Below the pieces are notes generated by a model that made no database searches, was not told the DNA's origin, and saw only the letters and a program-made list of their open reading frames with translations. The position numbers and the translations under genes are program-made. Source: Gordius sp. MW1 (taxonomy: Eukaryota; Nematomorpha; Gordioida; Gordea; Gordiidae). From it: DNA of 64,000 bases. Of this stretch, positions 1 to 12,933 are shown in pieces; position 1 is the first letter of the stretch, and every line of letters begins with the position of its first letter. Location: the NCBI GenBank assembly GCA_964036665.1, contig OZ038530.1, positions 124,001 to 188,000 of the forward strand, written 5' to 3'.

Positions 1-396
1 ATAGATATCAAATTAAAGCCAAATTATTTATTTTTTTGATTGCTATGCAATTTATGGGCTCGCTTTTTGTTGTCCGTCCGTTGTGCGTCCGTGTCCGTCA
101 GTTGTTCGTCCGTGTCTGTCCGTGACCGTTTGTTGTCCGTCCGTTCTTCCAACGTAAATAATGCTTAGATAGCAAATTAAAGACACATTATTTATTTTTT
201 AATTGCTATGCAATTTATGGGCTAACTTTTTGTTGTCCGTCCGTTGTCCGTCAGTGACCATCCGTGACCGTCCGTGACCATCCGTGACTATCCGTGACCG
301 TCCGTGATCATCCGTGATAGTCCGTGACCATCCGTGACCGTCCGTGACGATCCGTGACCGTCCGTGACCGTCCGTGACCATCCGTGACCGTCCGTC

Positions 397-661
397 CTTC
401 CAACGTAAATAATGCTTAGATAGATATCAAATTAAAGCCAAATTATTTATTTTTTAATTGCTATGCAATTTATGGGCTCGCTTTTTGTTGTCCGTCCGTG
501 ACCGTCCGTGACCATCCGTGACCGTCCGTGACCATCCGTGACCGTCTGTGACCATCCGTAACCATCCGTGACCGTCCGTGACCATCCGTGACCGTCCGTG
601 AGCGTCCGTGTCCGTCCGTGAGCGTCCGTGACCATCCGTGACCGTCCGTTGTCCGTCCGTC
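397..661. repeat. Representative satellite unit (265 bp)
   Basis: A typical unit. The AT-rich core covers 397-490 and the decamer run about 491-651. In the core the arms AATTGC (456-461) and GCAATT (465-470) flank TAT and can form a small hairpin. The core is about 75% A+T, while the decamer part is GC-rich with one or two CpGs per decamer, so composition alternates sharply every unit. Core subtypes seen across the array: with or without ATATC after TTAGATAG; and TATGGGCTCGC, TTTGGGTCTCGC or TATGTGTCTCGC after the hairpin. Confidence 0.9.
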
Positions 662-3541
662 CTTCCAACGTAAATAATGCTTAGATAGCAAATTAAAGCC
701 AAATTATTTATTTTTTAATTGCTATGCAATTTTTGGGTCTCGCTTTTTGTTGTCCGTCCGTTGTCCGTCCGTGTCCGTCCGTGTCCGTCCGTGACCGTCC
801 GTGACCGTCCGTGTCCGTCCGTGTCCGTCCCCGACCGTCCGTGACCATCCGTGACCATCCGTGACCGTCCGTGACCATCCGTGACGGTCCGTGTCCGTCC
901 GTTGTCCGTCCGTGCTTCCAACGTAAATAATGCTTAGATAGATATCAAATTAAAGCCAAATTATTTATTTTTTAATTGCTATGCAATTTATGTGTCTCGC
1001 TTTTTATTGTCCGTCCGTTGTCCGTCCGTGACCATCCGTGACCGTCCGTGTCCGTCCGTGTCCATCCGTGACCGTCCGTTGTCCGTCCGTTCTTCCAACG
1101 TAAATAATGCTTAGATAGCAAATTAAAGCCAAATTATTTATTTTTTAATTGCTATGCTATTTATGGGCTCGCTTTTTGTTGTCCGTCCGTTGTCCGTCCG
1201 TGACGATCCGTGACCGTCCGTCCTTCCAACGTAAATAATGCTTAGATAGCAAATTAAAGCCAAATTATTTATTTTTTAATTGATATGCAATTTATGGGCT
1301 CGCTTTTTGATGTCCGTCCGTTGTCCGTCCGTGACCATACGTGACCATCCGTGACCGTCCGTGACCATCCGTGACCGTCCGTGACTATCCGTGACCGTCC
1401 GTGACCGTCCGTGACCATCCGTGACCGTCCGTGACCATCCGTGATAGTCCGTGACCGTCCGTGACCGTCCGTGTCCGTCCGTTGTCCGTCCGTCCTTCCA
1501 ACGTAAATAATGCTTAGATAGATATCAAATTAAAGCCAAATTATTTATTTTTTAATTGCTATGCAATTTATGGGCTCGCTTTTTGTTGTCCGTCCGTGAC
1601 CATCCGTGACCATCCGTGACCGTCCGTGACCGTCCGTGACCGTCAATGACCATCCGTGACCGTCCGTGACCGTCCGTGACCATCCGTGACCGTCCGTGAC
1701 CATCCGTGACCGTCCGTGAGCGTCCGTGTCCGTCCGTGTCAATCCGTGACCGTCTGTTGTCCGTCCGTCCTTCCAACGTAAATAATGCTTAGATAGCAAA
1801 TTAAAGCCAAATTATTTATTTTTTAATTGCTATGCAATTTTTGGGTCTCGCTTTTTGTTGTCCGTCCGTTGTCCGTCCGTGTCCGTCCGTGTCCGTCCGT
1901 GACCGTCCGTAACCATCCGTGACCATCCGTGACCATCCGTGACGATCCGTGACCATCCGTGACGGTCCGTGTCCGTCCGTTGTCCGTCCGTCCTTCCAAC
2001 GTAAATAATGCTTAGATAGATATCAAATTAAAGCCAAATTATTTATTTTTTAATTGCTATGCAATTTATGGGCTCGCTTTTTGTTGTCCGTCCGTGACCG
2101 TCCGTGACCGTCCGTGACCGTCCGTGACCGTCCGTGCCCGTCCGTGACCGTCCGTGACCATCCGTGACCGTCCGTGACCATCCGTGACCGTCCGTGTCCG
2201 TCCGTGTCAATCCGTGACCGTCTGTTGTCCGTCCGTCCTTCCAACGTAAATAATGCTTAGATAGCAAATTAAAGCCAAATTATTTATTTTTTAATTGCTA
2301 TGCAATTTTTGGGTCTCGCTTTTTGTTGTCCGTCAGTTGTCCGTCCGTTGTCCGTCCGTGACCGTCCGTGACCGTCCGTGACCGTCCGTGACCGTTCGTG
2401 TCCGTCCGTGTCCGTCCGTGACCGTCCGTGACGATCCGTGACCATCCGTGACCGTCCGTGACGATCCGTGACCATCCGTGACGGTCCGTGTCCGTCCGTT
2501 GTCCGTCCGTCCTTCCAACGTAAATAATGCTTAGATAGATATCAAATTAAAGCCAAATTATTTATTTTTTAATTGCTATGCAATTTTTAAGTCTCGCTTT
2601 TTGTTGTCCGTCCGTTGTCCGTCCGTGACGATCCGTGACCGTCCGTCCTTCCAACGTAAATAATGCTTAGATATCAAATTAAAGCCAAATTATTTATTTT
2701 TTAATTGCTATGCAATTTTTGGGTCTCTATGGGTTGCTTTTTATTGTCCGTCCGTTGTCCGTCCGTGACCATCCGTGACCGTCCGTGTCCGTCCGTGTCC
2801 GTCCGTGTCCATCCGTTGTTCGTCCGTGACCATCTGTGACCGTCCGTGACTGTCCGTGATTATCCGAGACCGTCCGTGACCATCCGTGACCGTCCGTGAC
2901 CATCCGTGACCGTCCGTGACCATCCGTGACCGGCCGTGTCCGTCAGTTGTCCGTCCGTCCTTCCAACGTAAATAATGCTTAGATAGATATCAAATTAAAG
3001 CCAAATTATTTATTTTTTAATTGCTATGCAATTTTTGGGTCTCGCTTTTTGTTGTCCGTCCGTTGTCCGTCCGTGTCCGTGACCATCCGTGACAGTCCGT
3101 GACCTTCCGTGACCTTCCGTGACCGTCCGTAAACAATGCTTAGATAGCAAATTAAAGCCAAATTATTTATTTTTTAATTGCTATGCTATTTATGGGCTCG
3201 CTTTTTGTTGTCCGTCCGTTGTCCGTCCGTGACGATCCGTGACCGTCCGTCCTTCCAACGTAAATAATGCTTAGATAGCAAATTAAAGCCAAATTATTTA
3301 TTTTTTAATTGATATGCAATTTATGGGCTCGCTTTTTGATGTCCGTCCGTTGTCCGTCCGTGACCATCCGTGACCATCCGTGACCGTCCGTGACCATCCG
3401 TGACCGTCCGTGACTATCCGTGACCGTCCGTGACCATCCGTGACCGTCCGTGACCATCCGTGATAGTCCGTGACCGTCCGTGACCGTCCGTGTCCGTCCG
3501 TTGTCCGTCCGTCCTTCCAACGTAAATAATGCTTAGATAGA

Positions 3542-5868
3542 TATCAAATTAAAGCCAAATTATTTATTTTTTAATTGCTATGCAATTTATGAGCTCGCTT
3601 TTTGTTGTCCGTCCGTTGTCTGTCCGTGACCATCCGTGACCATCCGTGACCATCCGTGACCTTCCGTGACCATCCGTGACTATCCGTGATCATCCGTGAC
3701 CGTCCGTGACCATCCGTGACCATCCGTGACCGTCCGTGACCATCCGTGACCATCCGTGACCGTCCGTGACCGTCCGTCCTTCCAACGTAAATAATGCTTA
3801 GATAGCAAATTAAAGCCAAATAATTTATTTTTTAATTGCTATGCCATTTTTGGGTCTCGCTTTTTGTTGTCCGTCCGTTGTCCGTCCGTTGTCCGTCCGT
3901 GACCGTCCGTGACCGTCCGTGACCGTCCGTGACCGTCCGTGACCGTCCGTGACCGTCCGTGTCCGTCCGTGTCCGTCCGTGTCCGTCCGTGTCCGTCCGT
4001 GTCCGTCCGTGTCCGTCCGTGTCCGTCCGTGTCCGTCCGTGTCCGTCCGTGACCGTCCGTGACCATCCGTGACCATCCGTGACCGTCCGTGACGATCCGT
4101 GACCATCCGTGACGGTCCGTGTTCGTCCGTTGTCCGTCCGTCCTTCCAACGTAAATAATGCTTAGATAGATACCAAATTAAAGCCAAATTATTTATTTTT
4201 TAATTGCTATGCAATTTATGGGCTCGCTTTTTGTTGTCCGTCCGTGACCGTCCGTGATGTCCGTGTCCGTCCGTGACCGTCCGTGACCATCCGTGACCGT
4301 CCGTGACCATCCGTGACCGTCCGTGTCCGTCCGTGTCAATCCGTGACCGTCTGTTGTCCGTCCGTCCTTCCAACGTAAATAATGCTTAGATAGCAAATTA
4401 AAGCCAAATTATTTATTTTTTAATTGCTATGCAATTTTTGGGTCTCGCTTTTTGTTGTCCGTCCGTTGTCCGTCCGTTGTCCGTCCGTGACCGTCTGTGA
4501 CCGTTTGTGTCCGTCCGTGACCATCCATGACCATCCATGACCGTCCGTGACGATCCGTGACCATCCGTGACGGTCCGTGTCCGTCCGTTGTCCGTCCGTC
4601 CTTCCAACGTAAATAATGCTTAGATAGATATCAAATTAAAGCCAAATTATTTATTTTTTTAATTGCTATGCAATTTATGGGCTCGCTTTTTGTTGTCCGT
4701 CCGTGACCGTCCGTGACCGTCCGTGTCCGTCCGTGACCGTCCGTGACCATCCGTGACCGTCCGTGACCGTCCGTGTCCGTCCGTGTCCGTCCGTGTCCGT
4801 CCGTGTTCGTCCGTGTCTGTCCGTGTCCGTCCGTGTCCGTCCGTGACCGTCCGTGACCATCCGTGAGCATCCGTGACCGTCCGTGACTATTCGTGACCGT
4901 CCGTGACCGTCCGTGACCGTCCGTGACCGTCCGTGTCCGTCCGTGACCGTCCGTGACCATCCGTGACCATCCGTGACCGTCCGTGACGATCCGTGACCAT
5001 CCGTGACCGTCCGTTGTCCGTCCGTCCTTCCAACGTAAATAATGCTTAGATATATATCAAATTAAAGCCAAATTATTTATTTTATAATTGCTATGCAATT
5101 TATGGGCTCGCTTTTTGTTGTCCGTCCGTTGTCCGTCAGTGACCATCCGTGACCGTCCGTGACCATCCGTGACTATCCGTGACCGTCCTTGATCATCCGT
5201 GATAGTCCGTGACCATCCGTGACCGTCCGTGACGATCCGTAACCGTCCGTGACCGTCCGTGACCATCCGTGACCGTCCGTGACCGTCCGTGACCATCCGT
5301 GACCATCCGTGACCGTCCGTGACCGTCCGTCCTTCCAACGTAAATAATGCTTAGATAGATATCAAATTAAAGCCAAATTATTTATTTTTTAATTGCTATG
5401 CAATTTATGGGCTCGCTTTTTGTTGTCCGTCCGTTGTCCGTCCGTGTCCGTCCGTCATGCCCAACGTAAATAATGCTTAGATAGATATCATATTAAAGCC
5501 AAATTATTTATTTTTTAATTGCTATGCAATTTATGTGTCTCGCTTTTTGTTGTCCGTCCGTTGTCCGTCCGTTACCGTCCGTGACCATCCGTGACCGTCC
5601 GTCCTTCCAACATAAATAATGCTTAGATAGCAAATTAAAGCCAAAATATTTATTTTTTAATTGCTATGCAATTTTTGGGTCTCGCTCTTTGTTGTCCGTC
5701 CGTGTCCGTCCGTGACAGTCCGTGACCGTCCGTGTCCGTCCGTGTCCGTCCGTGACCGTCCGTGACCATCCGTGACCATTCGTGACCGTCCGTGACGATC
5801 CGTGACCATCCGTGACGGTCCGTGTCCGTCCGTTGTCCGTCCGTCCTTCCAACGTTAATAATGCTTAG
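3542..5868. repeat. Higher-order repeat, 2.73-kb type, copy 1
   Basis: The order of cores and decamer variants from about 3,542 to 5,868 is repeated at 6,283-8,599. The offset is 2,741 bp at the start and 2,731 bp from about 4,190 on, so the copies differ by one decamer. Rare markers occur in both copies, such as CATGCCCAACG for the usual core start (near 5,456 and 8,187) and the ATATATATC core (near 5,050 and 7,781). Confidence 0.85.
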
Positions 5869-6282
5869 ATAGATATCAAATTAAAGCCAAATTATTTATT
5901 TTTTTGATTGCTATGCAATTTATGGGCTCGCTTTTTGTTGTCCGTCCGTTGTGCGTCCGTGTCCGTCAGTTGTTCGTCCGTGTCTGTCCGTGACCGTTTG
6001 TTGTCCGTCCGTTCTTCCAACGTAAATAATGCTTAGATAGCAAATTAAAGACACATTATTTATTTTTTAATTGCTATGCAATTTATGGGCTAACTTTTTG
6101 TTGTCCGTCCGTTGTCCGTCAGTGACCATCCGTGACCGTCCGTGACCATCCGTGACTATCCGTGACCGTCCGTGATCATCCGTGATAGTCCGTGACCATC
6201 CGTGACCGTCCGTGACGATCCGTGACCGTCCGTGACCATCCGTGACCGTCCGTCCTTCCAACGTAAATAATGCTTAGATAGA

Positions 6283-8599
6283 TATCAAATTAAAGCCAAA
6301 TTATTTATTTTTTAATTGCTATGCAATTTATGGGCTCGCTTTTTGTTGTCCGTCCGTTGTCTGTCCGTGACCATCCGTGACCATCCGTGACCATCCGTGA
6401 CCTTCCGTGACCATCCGTGACTATCCGTGATCATCCGTGACCGTCCGTGACCATCCGTGACCATCCGTGACCGTCCGTGACCATCCGTGACCATCCGTGA
6501 CCGTCCGTGACCGTCCGTCCTTCCAACGTAAATAATGCTTAGATAGCAAATTAAAGCCAAATAATTTATTTTTTAATTGCTATGCCATTTTTGGGTCTCG
6601 CTTTTTGTTGTCCGTCCGTTGTCCGTCCGTTGTCCGTCCGTGACCGTCCGTGACCGTCCGTGACCGTCCGTGACCGTCCGTGACCGTCCGTGTCCGTCCG
6701 TGTCCGTCCGTGTCCGTCCGTGTCCGTCCGTGTCCGTCCGTGTCCGTCCGTGTCCGTCCGTGTCCGTCCGTGTCCGTCCGTGACCGTCCGTGACCATCCG
6801 TGACCATCCGTGACCGTCCGTGACGATCCGTGACCATCCGTGACGGTCCGTGTTCGTCCGTTGTCCGTCCGTCCTTCCAACGTAAATAATGCTTAGATAG
6901 ATACCAAATTAAAGCCAAATTATTTATTTTTTAATTGCTATGCAATTTATGGGCTCGCTTTTTGTTGTCCGTCCGTGACCGTCCGTGATGTCCGTGTCCG
7001 TCCGTGACCGTCCGTGACCATCCGTGACCGTCCGTGACCATCCGTGACCGTCCGTGTCCGTCCGTGTCAATCCGTGACCGTCTGTTGTCCGTCCGTCCTT
7101 CCAACGTAAATAATGCTTAGATAGCAAATTAAAGCCAAATTATTTATTTTTTAATTGCTATGCAATTTTTGGGTCTCGCTTTTTGTTGTCCGTCCGTTGT
7201 CCGTCCGTTGTCCGTCCGTGACCGTCTGTGACCGTTTGTGTCCGTCCGTGACCATCCATGACCATCCATGACCGTCCGTGACGATCCGTGACCATCCGTG
7301 ACGGTCCGTGTCCGTCCGTTGTCCGTCCGTCCTTCCAACGTAAATAATGCTTAGATAGATATCAAATTAAAGCCAAATTATTTATTTTTTTAATTGCTAT
7401 GCAATTTATGGGCTCGCTTTTTGTTGTCCGTCCGTGACCGTCCGTGACCGTCCGTGTCCGTCCGTGACCGTCCGTGACCATCCGTGACCGTCCGTGACCG
7501 TCCGTGTCCGTCCGTGTCCGTCCGTGTCCGTCCGTGTTCGTCCGTGTCTGTCCGTGTCCGTCCGTGTCCGTCCGTGACCGTCCGTGACCATCCGTGAGCA
7601 TCCGTGACCGTCCGTGACTATTCGTGACCGTCCGTGACCGTCCGTGACCGTCCGTGACCGTCCGTGTCCGTCCGTGACCGTCCGTGACCATCCGTGACCA
7701 TCCGTGACCGTCCGTGACGATCCGTGACCATCCGTGACCGTCCGTTGTCCGTCCGTCCTTCCAACGTAAATAATGCTTAGATATATATCAAATTAAAGCC
7801 AAATTATTTATTTTATAATTGCTATGCAATTTATGGGCTCGCTTTTTGTTGTCCGTCCGTTGTCCGTCAGTGACCATCCGTGACCGTCCGTGACCATCCG
7901 TGACTATCCGTGACCGTCCTTGATCATCCGTGATAGTCCGTGACCATCCGTGACCGTCCGTGACGATCCGTAACCGTCCGTGACCGTCCGTGACCATCCG
8001 TGACCGTCCGTGACCGTCCGTGACCATCCGTGACCATCCGTGACCGTCCGTGACCGTCCGTCCTTCCAACGTAAATAATGCTTAGATAGATATCAAATTA
8101 AAGCCAAATTATTTATTTTTTAATTGCTATGCAATTTATGGGCTCGCTTTTTGTTGTCCGTCCGTTGTCCGTCCGTGTCCGTCCGTCATGCCCAACGTAA
8201 ATAATGCTTAGATAGATATCATATTAAAGCCAAATTATTTATTTTTTAATTGCTATGCAATTTATGTGTCTCGCTTTTTGTTGTCCGTCCGTTGTCCGTC
8301 CGTTACCGTCCGTGACCATCCGTGACCGTCCGTCCTTCCAACATAAATAATGCTTAGATAGCAAATTAAAGCCAAAATATTTATTTTTTAATTGCTATGC
8401 AATTTTTGGGTCTCGCTCTTTGTTGTCCGTCCGTGTCCGTCCGTGACAGTCCGTGACCGTCCGTGTCCGTCCGTGTCCGTCCGTGACCGTCCGTGACCAT
8501 CCGTGACCATTCGTGACCGTCCGTGACGATCCGTGACCATCCGTGACGGTCCGTGTCCGTCCGTTGTCCGTCCGTCCTTCCAACGTTAATAATGCTTAG
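6283..8599. repeat. Higher-order repeat, 2.73-kb type, copy 2
   Basis: Second copy of the 3,542-5,868 block with almost the same decamer code. The short stretch 5,869-6,282 before it matches 1-410 and 8,600-9,010, which shows where blocks were joined. Confidence 0.85.
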
Positions 8600-11500
8600 A
8601 TAGATATCAAATTAAAGCCAAATTATTTATTTTTTTGATTGCTATGCAATTTATGGGCTCGCTTTTTGTTGTCCGTCCGTTGTGCGTCCGTGTCCGTCAG
8701 TTGTTCGTCCGTATCTGTCCGTGACCGTTTGTTGTCCGTCCGTTCTTCCAACGTAAATAATGCTTAGATAGCAAATTAAAGACACATTATTTATTTTTTA
8801 ATTGCTATGCAATTTATGGGCTAACTTTTTGTTGTCCGTCCGTTGTCCGTCAGTGACCATCCGTGACCGTCCGTGACCATCCGTGACTATCCGTGACCGT
8901 CCGTGATCATCCGTGATAGTCCGTGACCATCCGTGACCGTCCGTGACGATCCGTGACCGTCCGTGACCGTCCGTGACCATCCGTGACCGTCCGTCCTTCC
9001 AACGTAAATAATGCTTAGATAGATATCAAATTAAAGCCAAATTATTTATTTTTTAATTGCTATGCAATTTATGGGCTCGCTTTTTGTTGTCCGTCCGTGA
9101 CCGTCCGTGACCATCCGTGACCGTCCGTGACCATCCGTGACCGTCTGTGACCATCCGTAACCATCCGTGACCGTCCGTGACCATCCGTGACCGTCCGTGA
9201 GCGTCCGTGTCCGTCCGTGAGCGTCCGTGACCATCCGTGACCGTCCGTTGTCCGTCCGTCCTTCCAACGTAAATAATGCTTAGATAGCAAATTAAAGCCA
9301 AATTATTTATTTTTTAATTGCTATGCAATTTTTGGGTCTCGCTTTTTGTTGTCCGTCCGTTGTCCGTCCGTGTCCGTCCGTGTCCGTCCGTGACCGTCCG
9401 TGACCGTCCGTGTCCGTCCGTGTCCGTCCCCGACCGTCCGTGACCATCCGTGACCATCCGTGACCGTCCGTGACCATCCGTGACGGTCCGTGTCCGTCCG
9501 TTGTCCGTCCGTGCTTCCAACGTAAATAATGCTTAGATAGATATCAAATTAAAGCCAAATTATTTATTTTTTAATTGCTATGCAATTTATGTGTCTCGCT
9601 TTTTATTGTCCGTCCGTTGTCCGTCCGTGACCATCCGTGACCGTCCGTGTCCGTCCGTGTCCATCCGTGACCGTCCGTTGTCCGTCCGTTCTTCCAACGT
9701 AAATAATGCTTAGATAGCAAATTAAAGCCAAATTATTTATTTTTTAATTGCTATGCTATTTATGGGCTCGCTTTTTGTTGTCCGTCCGTTGTCCGTCCGT
9801 GACGATCCGTGACCGTCCGTCCTTCCAACGTAAATAATGCTTAGATAGCAAATTAAAGCCAAATTATTTATTTTTTAATTGATATGCAATTTATGGGCTC
9901 GCTTTTTGATGTCCGTCCGTTGTCCGTCCGTGACCATACGTGACCATCCGTGACCGTGCGTGACCATCCGTGACCGTCCGTGACTATCCGTGACCGTCCG
10001 TGACCGTCCGTGACCATCCGTGACCGTCCGTGACCATCCGTGATAGTCCGTGACCGTCCGTGACCGTCCGTGTCCGTCCGTTGTCCGTCCGTCCTTCCAA
10101 CGTAAATAATGCTTAGATAGATATCAAATTAAAGCCAAATTATTTATTTTTTAATTGCTATGCAATTTATGGGCTCGCTTTTTGTTGTCCGTCTGTTGTC
10201 CGTCCGTGACCGTCCGTGACCATCCGTGACCGTCCGTGTCCATCCGTGACCATCCGTGACCGTCCGTGACCGTCCGTGACCGTCCGTGACCATCCGTGAC
10301 TATTCGTGACCGTCCGTGACCGTCCGTGACCATCCGTGACTATCCGTGACCGTCCGTGACCGTCCGTGACCGTCCGTGACCATCCGTGACCGTCCGTGAC
10401 CGTCCGTGTCCGTCCGTTGTCCGTCCGTCCTTCCAACGTAAATAATGCTTAGATAGATATCAAATTAAAGCCAAATTATTTATTTTTTAATTGCTATGCA
10501 ATTTATGGGCTCGCTTTTTTTTGTCCGTCTGTTGTCCGTCCGTGACCGTCCGTGACCATCCGTGACCGTCCGTGACCGTCCGTGACCATCCGTGACTATT
10601 CGTGACCGTCCGTGACCGTCCGTGACCATCCGTGACTATCCGTGACCGTCCGTGACCGTCCGTGACCATCCGTGACCGTCCGTGACCGTCCGTGACCGTC
10701 CGTGACCATCCGTGACCATCCGTGACCGTCCGTTACCGTCCGTCCTTCCAACGTAAATAATGCTTAGATAGATATCAAAATAAAGCCAAATTATTTATTT
10801 TTTAATTGCTATGCAATTTATGGGCTCGCTTTTTGTTGTCCGTCCGTTGTCCGTCCGTGACCATCCGTGACCATCCGTGACCATCCGTGACCATCCGTGA
10901 CCTTCCGTGACCATCCGTGACTATCCGTGATCATCCGTGACCGTCTGACGATCCGTGACCGTCCGTGACCGTCCGTGACCGTCCGTGACCATCCGTGACC
11001 GTCCGTGACCGTCCGTGACCGTCCGTGGCCATCCGTGACCATCCGTGACCGTCCGTTACCGTCCGTCCTTCCAACGTAAATAATGCTTAGATAGATATCA
11101 AATTAAAGATAAATTATTTATTTTTTAATTGATATGCAATTTATGGGCTCGCTTTTTGTTGTCCGTCCGTGACCATCCGTGACCATCCGTGACCATCCGT
11201 GACCGTCCGTGACCGTCAATGACCATCCGTGACCGTCCGTGACCGTCCGTGACCATCCGTGACCGTCCGTGACCATCCGTGACCGTCCGTGAGCGTCCGT
11301 GTCCGTCCGTGTCAATCCGTGACCGTCTGTTGTCCGTCCGTCCTTCCAACGTAAATAATGCTTAGATAGCAAATTAAAGCCAAATTATTTATTTTTTAAT
11401 TGCTATGCAATTTTTAGGTCTCGCTTTTTGTTGTCCATCCGTTGTCTGTCCGTTGTCCGTCCGTGACCGTCCGTGACCGTCCGTGTCCGTCCGTGTTCGT

Positions 11501-12933
11501 CCGTGTCCGTCCGTGACCGTCCGTGTCCGTCCGTGTCCGTCCGTGACCGTCCGTGTCCGTCCGTGTCCGTCCGTGTCCGTCCGTGACCATCCGAGACGAT
11601 CCGTGACCATCCGTGACGATCCGTGACCATCCGTGACGGTCCGTGTCCGTCCGTTGTCCGTCCGTCCTTCCAACGTAAATAATGCTTAGATAGATATCAA
11701 ATTAAAGCCAAATTATTTATTTTTTAATTGCTATGCAATTTATGGGCTCGCTTTTTGTTGTCCGTCCGTGACCGTCCGTGACCGTCCGTGTCCGTCCGTG
11801 ACCGTCCGTGACCATCCGTGACCGTCCGTGACCGTCCGTGTCCGTCCGTGTCCGTCCGTGTCCGTCCGTGTTCGTCCGTGTCTGTCCGTGTCCGTCCGTG
11901 TCCGTCCGTGACCGTCCGTGACCATCCGTGAGCATCCGTGACCGTCCGTGACTATTCGTGACCGTCCGTGACCGTCCGTGACCGTCCGTGACCGTCCGTG
12001 TCCGTCCGTGACCGTCCGTGACCATCCGTGACCATCCGTGACCGTCCGTGACGATCCGTGACCATCCGTGACCGTCCGTTGTCCGTCCGTCCTTCCAACG
12101 TAAATAATGCTTAGATATATATCAAATTAAAGCCAAATTATTTATTTTATAATTGCTATGCAATTTATGGGCTCGCTTTTTGTTGTCCGTCCGTTGTCCG
12201 TCAGTGACCATCCGTGACCGTCCGTGACCATCCGTGACTATCCGTGACCGTCCTTGATCATCCGTGATAGTCCGTGACCATCCGTGACCGTCCGTGACGA
12301 TCCGTAACCGTCCGTGACCGTCCGTGACCATCCGTGACCGTCCGTGTCCGTCCGTGACCGTCCGTGACCATCCGTGACCATCCGTGACCGTCCGTGACCG
12401 TCCGTCCTTCTACCGTAAATAATGCTTAGATAGATATAAAATTAAAGCCAAATTATTTATTTTTTAATTGCTATGCAATTTATGGGCTCGCTTTTTGTTG
12501 TCCGTCCGTTGTCCGTCCGTGTCCGTCCGTCATGCCCAACGTAAATAATGCTTAGATAGATATCATATTAAAGCCAAATTATTTATTTTTTAATTGCTAT
12601 GCAATTTATGTGTCTCGCTTTTTGTTGTCCGTCCGTTGTCCGTCCGTTACCGTCCGTGACAATCCGTGACCGTCCGTCCTTCCAACATAAATAATGCTTA
12701 GATAGCAAATTAAAGCCAAAATATTTATTTTTTAATTGCTATGCAATTTTTGGGTCTCGCTCTTTGTTGTCCGTCCGTGTCCGTCCGTGACAGTCCGTGA
12801 CCGTCCGTGTCCGTCCGTGACCGTCCGTGACCATCCGTGACCATTCGTGACCGTCCGTGACGATCCGTGACCATCCGTGACGGTCCGTGTCCGTCCGTTG
12901 TCCGTCCGTCCTTCCAACGTTAATAATGCTTAG
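8600..12933. repeat. Higher-order repeat, 4.33-kb type, copy 1
   Basis: The block starts at the marker unit with a T7-GATTGC run and a GTTGTGCGTCC sequence. It is followed by two further copies at exact 4,334-bp spacing (marker near 8,600, 12,934 and 17,268). The first 1.5 kb also matches window bases 1-1,535 at an offset of 8,599. Internal offsets drift by about ten bases (4,334 to 4,324, then 4,331), as expected from gain or loss of single decamers. Confidence 0.88.
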
